From contig JBILLQ010000003.1 of assembly GCA_044375975.1 (NCBI GenBank), forward strand, positions 47,380 through 111,379: DNA of 64,000 nt, given 5' to 3'. Origin of the DNA: UBA5018 sp044375975 (lineage in GTDB: Bacteria > Cyanobacteriota > Cyanobacteriia > PCC-6307 > Cyanobiaceae). A model generated the notes under the pieces. The model was not told the DNA's origin. It ran no database searches and was given only the letters and a program-made list of their open reading frames with translations. Below are positions 33,465 through 43,251 of this stretch, in pieces. The position numbers were made by a program, and so were the translations under genes. Each line of letters opens with the position of its first letter. Positions within the stretch are counted from its first letter, which is position 1.

Positions 33465-36400
33465 TCAAGACTCGGCGGGTTCAGGCAGTACGGGCTCAAG
33501 CAGTACGGGCTCCGTTTGCTTGCTGGCCGGAAACCAGGCCGACTCCAAATTCTTCATCAATACATAAAACGCGGGCACCACGAAAAGACTAGTCACAGTA
33601 GCCACCAACAGACCACCAAAGATCACTGAACCGATCGAACGCTGGCTCATGGCGCCAGCACCATGGGCCACCACCAGCGGAAAGAAACCAGACAAAGCCG
33701 CTGACGCCGTCATCAGGATGGGGCGCAGCCTAGATTCAGCCGCGCCCTTAACAGCCTCTGGAGCCGACAAGCCGGCCTCCATTCGCTGATTGGCCAAATC
33801 AACGATTAAGATGCCATTCTTAGCAGCTAATCCGATTAGGGTTACCAGTCCGACCTGGGCATATACATTATTAACTTGATGCATAAGCACCAGAAAAAAT
33901 AGTGCCCCCAGCATGGCCAAGGGAACAGTCATTAGAATAATCATTGGATCGATATAGCTGCCATACTGGGCCGAAAGCACCAGATAAACAACTATAATTC
34001 CCAGGGCAAATACCAGGGCAGCCAGGGAGCCGGCGGCCACTTCAGATCTACTCAAGGCAGACCAGGCAAAACCGACATTGGCGAAGCTAACTTTGTTGAA
34101 TGCGGCCTGCAAAGAATCGATGGCCTGACCACTACTCTTTCCAAGGTTTTCAACTCCCTGAATCAAGACTGTGCGATACAAATTATAGTGACTAATAATC
34201 GGGGGAGCGCTATCAAGCTTGACTTTTACCAAATTAGCCAGGGAGATAAGCTCGCCACTGGTGTTAGGCACATAGAGATTATCCAGGTCCTGAACTATGT
34301 CTCTTTCAGCCCCTTCCGCCTGCACATAAACTTGACGATACTGGCCATTTTCGTAGGTTTAATTTACAAAAGTTCCGCCATTAAACGCACCCAATACCTG
34401 CATCGCACTGCCGAAGTCAACATTCATAGAAGCCATGCGATCACGATCGGGAATCAGACGCCAAACCGGGGCATCACTAAGATACTGGGTATAAAGATTA
34501 AAGAAATTTCCCGAGGCCAAGGCATTTTTGATCAGCTTCCAGGACATATTATATAGATCTGTAGGGCTATATCCCCCATTGCTGAGATCATTGAATTGGA
34601 AAGAAAGACCGCCTTGGGCACTGAAGCCAGGCACAGCAGCGGGCGGAGCCGCAAGCACCTTGGCCCCAGTGATAGCCTCAAAAGACTTATTCATCCGTTT
34701 GATTATTGCCCCTGCGGATTGTTCCGGAGAACTCCGCTCATCGATTGGCTTAAGCCCGAAGAAGAAAATACCTTGATTTAGGGCACCACCATTAAAGCCC
34801 AAACCGCCAATCATCTCGCCACTGACCACATCTTCTTCAGCCGCAACAATCTTTCTGGCCTGAGATGCCACTTCCATCGTGGCCTCAAGTGATGACTGAG
34901 GTGGCAATTGAATGATGCCAAGACCATAACCCTGATCCTCTGTGGGCACAAAACCGGTGGGGATGGCCATGAACGCCAGACCGGCGAGCACCACCCCCCC
35001 CAACAACACGGCCACCACGATCCTGCGTAGACGGATCACCTGGGTAAGCAGACCGGAATAGGCCTGGGCAAACCTCTCAAACAGCCGATTGAACCCCCGG
35101 AATATCGGCTGTAAAAATGTACCCACGACTCCCCCCAGTAGCCCAAATCCAAGGCACCAGGGCCAACCACCAAACAAGTACCCGTAGCCAGCCCCGAAGC
35201 AAGCGCCAATCAAAGTCCAAGCAATTCCTTTGGGCTCAGTCTTGCCACCTCCCAGCAGCAGGGCAGACTGCAAGGGCTTACCGCTAATGGCATTAAACGT
35301 GCTAACAACAATTGAAAATACAATTGTGAGGGCAAACTGACGATAGATCACCCCAGTGGCACCTGGGAAGAATGTGACTGGCACGAACACCGCCAGCAGC
35401 ACCAAAGCCGTAGCCAAGATTGCTCCAGTAAGCTCCTTCATAGCGTTAGAGGCAGCAGCGAATGGACGCTCACCTGCTTCAATCCTGGCCGACACAGCCT
35501 CTACCACTACAATCGCATCATCAACGACCAGACCGGTGGCAAGGATGATGCCAAGCAAAGTAAGTTCGTTAATAGAAAAACCAAATATTTTGACGAAAAC
35601 CAGCGCTCCAAGCAGGGCAATAGGCAAGGCCAGGGCAGGCACCATGGTGGCCTTCCAGTCCTGCAGAAACAGAAAGATAATCAATAAAACCAGCACAATT
35701 GCATCGCGCAGGGCATCGATGGCACCCCAGATCGAAGCATTGATGAAGTCAGTTTGATCAAAAACCTTCTCCAAAACAACCCCAGGAGGAAGGGTTTTCT
35801 CAAAGTTTTTGAGCACGACATCAACCTGCCTGGCCGTATCTATGGCATTGCTCCCAGGTAGCTGAATAACGCCAAATCCCACACAAGGATAGCCGGTTCT
35901 AGCATTTACCGCAGCTTGATTAAAGTTTTGGAAAGCATATTCCGCCCTGCCTACATCCCCCAGCCTGATCAAGCCGCCATCGGGTCCCTTGTCAGCACCT
36001 TGTCCACCTGGGCCACTGGCCAGGATGAGATTTTCAAATTCTTCTACAGACTTGAGATTTCCCTGCACCAATACTGGATAGGTGGTTCGGTTTTTTGCCG
36101 TGGAAGGCGGGCCACCAATGGAGCCACCAACAACTATTTGATTCTGGGAGCTAAGGGCATCAGTTACAGCCTGCACTGACAAATTAAAACGGGCTAACTT
36201 CTGGGGATCCACCCAAAGCCTATAGGCCGGATTACTACTGCCAAACACCGTCACCTGGCCCACCCCGGGAGAACGAGTCAAGGGGTAGGCCAGATTGAGC
36301 TGGTACAAGCCATTCAGATAATTGCGATCAAACTGTCCCTGGGTAGAGGTGAGGTTATAAACCTGCAAATAACTACTGGCAGTCTGCTGAACCGTCACCC

Positions 36401-36782
36401 CTTGCTTGTTAACGCTAGAGGGCAGCTGGGCCGAAGCCGTGTTAACACGGTTAAGAACATTAACCTGATCAATGTCCGGATCAGTATTTGCCTTGAAGAA
36501 GACATTTATCTGACTTGCACCTTCACTGGTACTAAACGAGGTGATGTAATCCATCCCCGGAGAACCATTGATCTGCTGTTCAATGGGGCCGGTGACGGCA
36601 CTTTCCACTGTCAGTGCATCAGCACCTGGCAGATTTGCACTTACCTGAATTGTAGGTGGTGCAATATTCGGCAAATTCTCAATTGGCAGCAGCGGTAAAG
36701 CGATCAAACCCGCAAGTAAAATCAAGATGCTGCACACCGTGCTGAGCACGGGGCGGCGAATAAATGTATCTGAAAGGCTCAT
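33465..36782 (-). pseudogene. RND (HAE1/AcrB-type) efflux pump gene interrupted by an in-frame TAA
   Basis: A single reading frame of 1104 sense codons is split by one TAA at 34359-34361 into an 807-residue N part and a ~296-codon C part, with no frame change. Flanking residues (GGTFVN, stop, TYENGQYRQVYVQAEG) are the continuous porter-domain sequence of the family. The N part has TM1 (VLSTVCSILILLAGLIALPLLPIENLPNI) and the proton-relay GLVVDDAIVVVE. The C part has the last porter subdomain and TM8-12. An extra Gly-rich hydrophobic insert lies after GKPLQS. It exports hydrophobic compounds if read through; otherwise it is a recent pseudogene. Confidence 0.85.
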
Positions 36783-37945
36783 CGATCAGCCAGCGTTGTG
36801 CTTAAAGGTTGCACGGAAAGACCGCTACGCAACTGGGCCAAATTACCGAGCACAATCTGGTCGGCTGTGCTTAGTCCCTGTAGCACAGGATAGGTTTCGC
36901 CCTGCATCCTGCCAAGAGTCACAGGCACTTGAATTGCCACCGGCAGATTTGGGTTTGGCTTGGGATCTGGACTTCTACCAAGCCGTCTGGTGGCTTCATC
37001 CACACTCACGGCCAGAAACACAAAGGGCTTACCTGCCTGCATAAGCACGGCCTGCTGGGGAATCATCAACTTCTGTTGCCTAGAAAAGACGAGTGTTGCG
37101 CTAACCCGTTGATTGTTGCGCAGGGCAGCATCTGGATTGTAAAAAACGGCCTTAACAAGCAAAGTTTGCCGCTGTTTATCAAGGGCGGGAGCTACAAAAT
37201 TGACAGTGCCAGTGGCCACAGAACGCTTTGGATCTGGGCCGCGTAGAATTACCTGAAGCCCTGGCACTACCCGATCGGATAGCTCACCGGGCACATCCAA
37301 CCGCACCCAAAGCTTGCTGTTGTCCACCACACTGGCCACCACAGAGCCCGCCTGAATCACATCGCCAACTTTGTAATTTAGATTGCCTACGTATCCAGGG
37401 ATCGGCGCCACCACATTTTTGTAGGCGAGGGTAGCAGAGGAAGCGTTAAGCTTGTCACTACTCTGAATCGCCTGAGTGACATAAAAGTCACGATCTTTGG
37501 TGGAAACAGCCCCCTGCTGGTTCAGGAAGATATACCGCTCTGCGTTGACGCGGTCCTTGCGGAACTCGGCAGCATCAGCATTCACGCTGGCCTGTTGCTG
37601 TATCTGATCCAGCACGAACAGCAGTTGACCGGGACGCACCTGCTGCCCCTCATACACTGGCATTTTTACAATGCGTCCTCCGATTTCGGGAGCCAAGCGC
37701 ACTTCGCGAATGGCCTCAAGAGTGCTCTGATAATCGGCCGAATCCAAACTTATCTCGGGCTTTGGAGTCACCAGCATCACCTGCGGCGGCGGCGGCGATG
37801 GCAGCTGTCTTTGACTGCAACCAGCCAAGCTGGCACCCGTCAAAAGGCCCAGGAAGCTTGGCGTGATCTGAAGCAGACGACGCACATTTTTAAACACATA
37901 CCCAGTCAAGATAACAGAAACGCGCAAACAGCAGTGAACTGCCAT
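36779..37945 (-). CDS. RND efflux periplasmic adaptor, lipoprotein (second copy)
   Basis: 388 residues; a GTG about 22 codons in would give a standard signal peptide ahead of the lipobox (LTGASLAGCSQ). The membrane-fusion fold is complete: IREVRLAPEIGGRIVKMPVYEGQQVRPGQLLFVLDQ (first lipoyl half), a short coiled coil, APIPGYVGNLNYKVGDVIQAGSVVASVV, then beta-barrel and membrane-proximal domains. It overlaps the pump start by 4 nt (ATGA). It is paralogous to the adaptor upstream but visibly less GC-rich. Confidence 0.88.
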   Translation of the reverse strand: MAVHCCLRVSVILTGYVFKNVRRLLQITPSFLGLLTGASLAGCSQRQLPSPPPPQVMLVTPKPEISLDSADYQSTLEAIREVRLAPEIGGRIVKMPVYEGQQVRPGQLLFVLDQIQQQASVNADAAEFRKDRVNAERYIFLNQQGAVSTKDRDFYVTQAIQSSDKLNASSATLAYKNVVAPIPGYVGNLNYKVGDVIQAGSVVASVVDNSKLWVRLDVPGELSDRVVPGLQVILRGPDPKRSVATGTVNFVAPALDKQRQTLLVKAVFYNPDAALRNNQRVSATLVFSRQQKLMIPQQAVLMQAGKPFVFLAVSVDEATRRLGRSPDPKPNPNLPVAIQVPVTLGRMQGETYPVLQGLSTADQIVLGNLAQLRSGLSVQPLSTTLADR

Positions 37946-37986
37946 GGACAGCGAACTGGACCGGGAACTGGACAGCGAACTGGCAA

Positions 37987-39057
37987 TTAATCCAACCTGA
38001 CCGGCTGGCCATGGCGCAGGTTGAGCACGCCGCTGGTGATCACCGCCTCGCCCCTGGCCAGACCGCTGAGCAAGGGGTAGCGAGTGCCCTGCAGGGGCCC
38101 CAGTCGCACGGGGGTCTGCAGGGCAAAACGGCTGGAGGCAGGCAGTTGGCGCAATGCCGCCAGGGGAGCCTTGCCCGGTTGACGCTCCAGGGAAGCCAAA
38201 CTGCCAATTCGATAGACAAAAGCCTGCCCAGCCAGGCTGGTTACCGCGGTGAACGGCACCGACGCCAGCAAACCCTGCTCGAACACCAGCCGGGTGCGCG
38301 CCCGCATCCCTGCCCGCAAGCGGCCGTTAGCATTGGCAAAGGCGGCCTTCACCAGCAATACCTGGCTGTCAGTATTCACACCCGGATCGGCACTCAGCAC
38401 CGCCCCCCGGGCCAACTCCCCACCGGCGGCATCGAACAACTGCACCCTCTGGCCCGGCCGCAGCCGATCCGCCAGGTTGGCTGGCAGATCGATGCGGGCC
38501 AGCAGCCGATCGTTGCGCAACAAGGTGCCGATCGGACTGCCGGCTTGAACCACGTCCCCGGGCTTGAGCCGCAAATCCCCCAACGTGCCATCGATCGGGG
38601 CCCGCAGTTCCTTGAAGCCCAGGTCGGCCCGGCGGGCCACCAGGGCTTCTCGGGCGGCGATGTAAGTCTGCCGGTATTGGTCGCGGTCGATGGCGCTGGC
38701 GGCACCCTGACGCACGAGTGACGCATAGCGTTCAAAATTGAGCTGGCTGGTCTGCATCTGGGCCTGCAAGCTGGCCACCTCGGCCCGCTGCTGGGTCTGA
38801 TCGAGCACCAGCAGCAATTGCCCCCGCCGCACCCGTTCCCCCTGCTGCACCAGCAGCCGCTGCACCCGCCCGCCCGCCTGGGCGGCCAACTGGACGGTGG
38901 CTGCCGCCTCCAGGGTGCTGAGGGTATCCACCCCCTCCGAAAAGGGGGTCTCGGCAATCACCTCGGTAACCACCCTGGCGGTGGGCCGCTCCGGCGGCTT
39001 GGACCCACAGGCCACCAGCAGCAGAGCAGGCAGCAGCAGGGAAGCTAAGCGGTGCAT
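37987..39057 (-). CDS. RND efflux periplasmic adaptor, lipoprotein (first copy)
   Basis: 356 residues with a textbook lipoprotein leader (RLASLLLPALLLVACGSK). Lipoyl halves are at AAQAGGRVQRLLVQQGERVRRGQLLLVLDQ and LRAPIDGTLGDLRLKPGDVVQAGSPIGTLL, with a coiled coil between. It shares domain order and many residues with the next gene (DRDQYRQTYIA against DRDFYVTQAIQ), so the two arose by duplication or by joining of two systems. It is GC-rich like the core genome. A diverged 12-15 bp repeat (GAACTGGACAGC) lies in the 41-bp gap between the adaptors. Confidence 0.88.
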   Translation of the reverse strand: MHRLASLLLPALLLVACGSKPPERPTARVVTEVIAETPFSEGVDTLSTLEAAATVQLAAQAGGRVQRLLVQQGERVRRGQLLLVLDQTQQRAEVASLQAQMQTSQLNFERYASLVRQGAASAIDRDQYRQTYIAAREALVARRADLGFKELRAPIDGTLGDLRLKPGDVVQAGSPIGTLLRNDRLLARIDLPANLADRLRPGQRVQLFDAAGGELARGAVLSADPGVNTDSQVLLVKAAFANANGRLRAGMRARTRLVFEQGLLASVPFTAVTSLAGQAFVYRIGSLASLERQPGKAPLAALRQLPASSRFALQTPVRLGPLQGTRYPLLSGLARGEAVITSGVLNLRHGQPVRLD

Positions 39058-39111
39058 CGCCGGAGCGTATCGCCACAGGGCCGATGATGGCGACTACCTC
39101 TTGAGCCGCCG

Positions 39112-41424
39112 GTGCCACTGCCGACGGTGAAAGTGTCGGGGGTGCCACTGCCGGAGGCTGCCTTGGGCGACCTGTTTAGCCACCAGCGAGAGGTCAACCT
39201 GGCGCAGCTGGCGCCCCTGGCCGAGCGGCTCAGGCCCAGGTGTTTGGAGGATTTCGTCGGTCAAGAGGCGATCCTCGGCCCAGGCCGGCTGCTAAGGCGG
39301 GCCATCGCCGCCGACCGGGTCGGCAATCTGATCCTGCATGGCCCACCAGGCGTGGGCAAGACCACCCTGGCGCGGATCATCGCCGCCTCCACCAGATCCC
39401 ACTTCAGCAGCCTCAATGCCGTGCTGGCGGGGATCAAGGATCTGCGGGCCGCCGTGGAGGCAGCCCAGCAAAGGCTGGAGCGCCATGGACTGCGCTCCAC
39501 CCTGTTCATCGATGAAGTGCATCGCTTCAACAGCGCCCAGCAGGATGCGCTGCTGCCCTGGGTGGAAAACGGCACCCTGACCCTGATCGGCGCCACCACT
39601 GAAAACCCCTTCTTTGAAGTGAACAAGGCGCTGCTCAGTCGCTCACGCCTGTTTCGCATGCAGCCGCTGGAACCGGCCCAGCTGCGGGCCCTGCTGCAGC
39701 GGGCCCTCACCGATGGCGAGCGGGGCTACGGCGATCGCCAGGTGGCGATCACCCCAGAGGCGGCCGATCACCTGGTGGATGTAGCCAGTGGCGATGCCCG
39801 CAGCCTGCTCAATGCCCTGGAGCTGGCGGTGGAAACCACCGAGCCCAACAGCGATGGGCTGATTCAAATCAATCTGAGCATCGCCGAGGAGTCGATCCAA
39901 CAGCGGGCGGTGCTCTACGACAAGCAGGGCGACGCCCACTTCGACACGATCAGCGCTTTTATCAAGTCGCTGCGGGGCAGTGATCCGGATGCGGCCCTTT
40001 TCTGGCTGGCACGGATGGTGGAGGCCGGTGAAAATCCTCGCTTTATATTTCGTCGCCTGCTGATCGCCGCCGGGGAAGACATCGGCCTGGCCGATCCCCA
40101 GGCCATGGTGGTGGTGGAAGCCTGCGCGGCGGCGTTTGAACGGGTGGGTCTGCCGGAGGGCCTCTACCCCCTAGCCCAAGCCAGCCTCTACCTGGCAAGC
40201 GCCGAGAAGAGCAACAGCCTGCTGGGGGTTTTTGATGCCCTGCGGCAGGTACGCAACAGCAATGGCCAACAGGTGCCGCCCCACCTGCGCGATGCCAACC
40301 GGGATGGCAAGGCCTTCGGCGATGGGGTGGGCTATCGCTACCCCCATGCCTATGCCGACCACTGGGTGGCCCAGCAGTACCTGCCCAAGACGCTGCAGGG
40401 TGAGGTTTTCTGGCAACCGGGCAGCCTGGGCTGGGAAGGGGCCCAGCGCCAACGGCTACAACTGCGCCGCGCCGCCCAGCTGGCAGCGGCGGCCGAAACC
40501 GAGCTGGAGCACTGCGAGCTGATCAGTGCCGGGCCCGCCGATGGCCCCCTGGACCTCTGGCTAAGGCGCCAGGCTGCGGCGGAGGGGGAGCGGCTAGATC
40601 GGTTGCGCCGCCGCTTTTGGCAGGGTGCCCAGTGGCAAAGGCACCAGCGAGTATTGGTACTGGGGGCCCGATCGCTGCTCTGGGCCCTCGATCCGCTGGC
40701 CGCCACTCCAGAGGGGCAGGTGTTGGTGGCCGTGGAAAGCGACGCCGATCGCCAGCGACTAGAGGCCCAGCTGCAGCTGCTCGACAGCCTGCGCCGGCCG
40801 AGCATCCTGCTCTGCCAACCGGAGCAGCCAGCCCTGTTGGCAGCGGCGCTTGAGGGGCCGGTGGAATGGGTGGCGGGCCGACAGCCGTTCCGCGGCCTGG
40901 CCCCAGCCGCCATCGAAGCCTGGATCACCTGCCTAGATGCGCGGCTGGCTGGCCAGGGGCACTGGCGACTGTTGTTCAGCGTGCCGCAGCTGGGCCCAGC
41001 TGGCGGCCTGCTGGCCCTTGGCCAACTGCGGGATGGGGCATTAGCTGCCCTGCTTCAAGAGCTGGCCAACCTGGAACAACAGGCCCTCGCCCTGGAATTC
41101 GCACCGGCCATCCACTGCCAAAGCTGCCTGGAAGCTCGACATTGGCGCCTGGATCGCGAGCGCTGGCAGGAGGCTTTGACCATGGAGATAACCCCAACTC
41201 GAATTGAGCGCTGGCTCGCCGAGGGCAGTTCCTGGCGGCGCCAACTGGAATCAGTGGCCAATCGCCGCCTCAGCCAGGGCGAACTGCAGCAACTACAAAG
41301 AGGATTTGAGGCCAACCTGGCCCAGTCTTTACCACAACAACTGGAACACCTGCTGGTCACCAGCAGGCGTGGCCCCCAGGCCCCCTCAATGGGGGCCGCC
41401 AAGCAGACCCAGCAAGAGGGGTAA
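39112..41424 (+). CDS. rarA: RarA/MgsA-type AAA ATPase fused to a methyltransferase-like domain
   Basis: 770 residues from a GTG at 39112; a second GTG at 39142 lies in a 13-bp duplicated segment and is also possible. The first ~430 residues are RarA, a recombination/replication-fork ATPase of the clamp-loader group. Walker A is ILHGPPGVGKTTLARII and Walker B is LFIDEVHRFN. Then come sensor 1 in LIGATTENPFFEVN, the arginine finger SRSRLF, and a C-terminal RarA tetramerisation region with DPQAMVVVEACAAAFERVGLPEG. The extra ~320 residues resemble a Rossmann SAM-methyltransferase fold (QRVLVLGARSLLWAL, VAVESDADRQRLEAQLQLL). This fusion occurs in cyanobacteria. The function of the extra domain is unknown. 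Confidence 0.85.
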   Translation: MPLPTVKVSGVPLPEAALGDLFSHQREVNLAQLAPLAERLRPRCLEDFVGQEAILGPGRLLRRAIAADRVGNLILHGPPGVGKTTLARIIAASTRSHFSSLNAVLAGIKDLRAAVEAAQQRLERHGLRSTLFIDEVHRFNSAQQDALLPWVENGTLTLIGATTENPFFEVNKALLSRSRLFRMQPLEPAQLRALLQRALTDGERGYGDRQVAITPEAADHLVDVASGDARSLLNALELAVETTEPNSDGLIQINLSIAEESIQQRAVLYDKQGDAHFDTISAFIKSLRGSDPDAALFWLARMVEAGENPRFIFRRLLIAAGEDIGLADPQAMVVVEACAAAFERVGLPEGLYPLAQASLYLASAEKSNSLLGVFDALRQVRNSNGQQVPPHLRDANRDGKAFGDGVGYRYPHAYADHWVAQQYLPKTLQGEVFWQPGSLGWEGAQRQRLQLRRAAQLAAAAETELEHCELISAGPADGPLDLWLRRQAAAEGERLDRLRRRFWQGAQWQRHQRVLVLGARSLLWALDPLAATPEGQVLVAVESDADRQRLEAQLQLLDSLRRPSILLCQPEQPALLAAALEGPVEWVAGRQPFRGLAPAAIEAWITCLDARLAGQGHWRLLFSVPQLGPAGGLLALGQLRDGALAALLQELANLEQQALALEFAPAIHCQSCLEARHWRLDRERWQEALTMEITPTRIERWLAEGSSWRRQLESVANRRLSQGELQQLQRGFEANLAQSLPQQLEHLLVTSRRGPQAPSMGAAKQTQQEG

Positions 41425-41473
41425 CAGCAACCACTAGGGGTAACAGCAACCACTTCAGCTCACCTAAGACAAC

Positions 41474-42307
41474 TCACCAAAGACCGCGAACCGGCTGTTG
41501 TGGCATGGGCTGCGCAGGACGGGCCTGGGCCACCGGCTCGAGCACCTGGTTGGCCTGAATGCAGGCCGGCAGGAATACGTACCAAGAGAACAGCGAAGTG
41601 CACTGGCCGGTGCCCGGCTTACAAGTGCCTTGGTCACAGACGTTCTGGGCACCGGTATAGGTACCGCAAGTGTCGGCCAGGCGCATATTAGTAGGCAGTT
41701 TGGCCATGATCGTGGCGGAGGAGATTTGTCCGTCAGCCGCATCGGCCATGATCGCCGAGCGCAGGGCCTGAACAGAGGTGCTAGTCATGCCCCAATAGGG
41801 GAAATAGCTAGTAGTTTGATTCTTGAGAAATTTCACCCCCGCATCGGAATAGAGGAAGCGGGACACACCCATCAGATCAACGCTATAGGTCTTTATCATC
41901 CCTTGGCGCACTTCTTCGGAAGTCCAACCGGAGCGGTACAGCCCCCCTTCAAGGCCGCGATCGGTGATCGATCCTGAGCTGAAGAAGGTATCCATGGCCT
42001 GCTGGTCAGTAGACCAAACTGCACCACCAGTGTTCCACCGCACGGGCAGATCGCCAACTTTGTCGGATACCATGCCTGAAGTATTCATCTGCGGGGGTGG
42101 ACCGCCAACAAAGTCGAATGCCAAAGCAGGCGCCAGAGCGGAAACGGTCAAAGCGCCGCCCGCCGCTATACCCGCCAAAAGAATCCTGATCGCGCCTGTC
42201 ACTGGCAACCTACTCAGCAGAGAGTTATCCAGCATAGACGTGGCTGGCAGAGACATGACTGGCCGATGCTTAGCAGATGGAGATTTGATCGCCAGAGAGT
42301 TGATCAT
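41474..42307 (-). CDS. Secreted DUF1400-like protein
   Basis: 277 residues with a hydrophobic signal (GAIRILLAGIAAGGALTVSALAPALAFDF) preceded by an unusually long N terminus; the real start may be an internal ATG. The middle (SITDRGLEGGLYRSGW, VDLMGVSRFLYSDAGVKFL, VQALRSAIMADAADGQISSATIMAKLPTNMRL) has the pattern of DUF1400, a helical domain usually found ahead of cyanobacterial alpha/beta hydrolases, but no hydrolase follows. The tail has a cysteine cluster (DTCGTYTGAQNVCDQGTCKPGTGQC) not expected in that family. Extracytoplasmic, function unknown. Confidence 0.5.
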   Translation of the reverse strand: MINSLAIKSPSAKHRPVMSLPATSMLDNSLLSRLPVTGAIRILLAGIAAGGALTVSALAPALAFDFVGGPPPQMNTSGMVSDKVGDLPVRWNTGGAVWSTDQQAMDTFFSSGSITDRGLEGGLYRSGWTSEEVRQGMIKTYSVDLMGVSRFLYSDAGVKFLKNQTTSYFPYWGMTSTSVQALRSAIMADAADGQISSATIMAKLPTNMRLADTCGTYTGAQNVCDQGTCKPGTGQCTSLFSWYVFLPACIQANQVLEPVAQARPAQPMPQQPVRGLW

Positions 42308-42783
42308 GGATGAAGAGTAGCCGGTTCAATGAGGAATCTAGCCAGCTACAATGCCTCCGCACGATCCATCAAATTTTCGCAGCGAGTTTGATGCATTAAG
42401 GGAACATGCAGCTAGTCGACCAACTTCGTCCAGCCCCAGCGAGCTAAAAACCAGCCAACAGCGCTCTTGCATTAGTCGCCACCCTCCAGAGCCTGCATAA
42501 ATGAAACACATCTGCCCAGTAGGCGCTGCTTACATCAGCACTGATTTAAGTAAACTGCATAATTGGGAAACTGCATAATTGGGAAACTGCATAATTGGGA
42601 AACCGCATAATTGGGGCGGTGATTCCGGCTGCCTGGCATGATTCCGGTTGCCTGGTTTGGTAGCGCCATGGCCCGAGGGGGATTGGGAGCATGGATTAGG
42701 AGCATGGATTAGGAGCAAGGATTGGAAGCACACCATGGCTCCCAGCGGACCACCTAGGCTCAAGACACTTTTACCCATGCTCC
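42308..42783. repeat. Gap with two tandem arrays (16-bp and 13-bp)
   Basis: The 476-bp divergent gap holds four AAACTGCATAATTGGG units (42552-42615, three of them identical) and four GATTAGGAGCATG units of 13 bp (42681-42732). The prxQ promoter must lie in or between these arrays. No other feature was seen in 42308-42550, which is AT-richer than the flanking genes. Confidence 0.85.
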
Positions 42784-43251
42784 ATGGCCCTGCAGATCGG
42801 AGATGCCGCCCCAGACTTCAGCCTGCCCGACCAGGACGGCCAAATGGTTAACCTCGCCGACCTGGTCGGCCAGCGAGTGGTGATTTATTTTTATCCCAAA
42901 GATGACACGCCTGGCTGCACCAAGGAGGCCTGCAATTTTCGTGATCAGTGGAATTCCTTCAAGCAGCATGGCATCCAGGTGATTGGCATCAGCAAGGACA
43001 ATGCCGCCAGCCATACCAAGTTCATCGCCAAGTTCAGCCTCCCCTTCCCGCTGCTCACCGACGCCGATCCCTGTGCCGTGGCCACCAGCTACGGCAGCTA
43101 CGGCTTAAAGAAAATGATGGGTCGCGAATATATGGGAATGATGCGCCACACCTTCGTGATCGATACCGAAGGCAATATAGAAAAAATCTATACCAAGGTT
43201 AAATCTGAAACCATGGCCGACGACATCATCAAGGATCTGGGCCTGGCTTAA
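42784..43251 (+). CDS. prxQ: Peroxiredoxin Q (BCP)
   Basis: 155 residues, standard length. It is a thiol peroxidase that reduces hydroperoxides, reloaded by thioredoxin. The peroxidatic Cys is in FYPKDDTPGCTKEACNFRD, with the resolving Cys four residues later, as in PrxQ. The rest of the thioredoxin fold is intact (GIQVIGISKDNAASHTKF, MRHTFVIDTEGNIEKIY). Its 3' end overlaps the convergent coaX gene by 23 nt. Confidence 0.95.
   Translation: MALQIGDAAPDFSLPDQDGQMVNLADLVGQRVVIYFYPKDDTPGCTKEACNFRDQWNSFKQHGIQVIGISKDNAASHTKFIAKFSLPFPLLTDADPCAVATSYGSYGLKKMMGREYMGMMRHTFVIDTEGNIEKIYTKVKSETMADDIIKDLGLA

Noticed and set aside
33465..34325. Independent 286-aa RND-like protein
   Set aside because: It is in the same frame as the upstream pump part and continues its sequence; it lacks its own start signals, so it is the 3' half of one gene.
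1261..40760. HIP1 (GCGATCGC) palindromes
   Set aside because: A few copies exist (for example near 1263, 10765, 30781 and 39732) but I see no obvious clustering or unusual placement.
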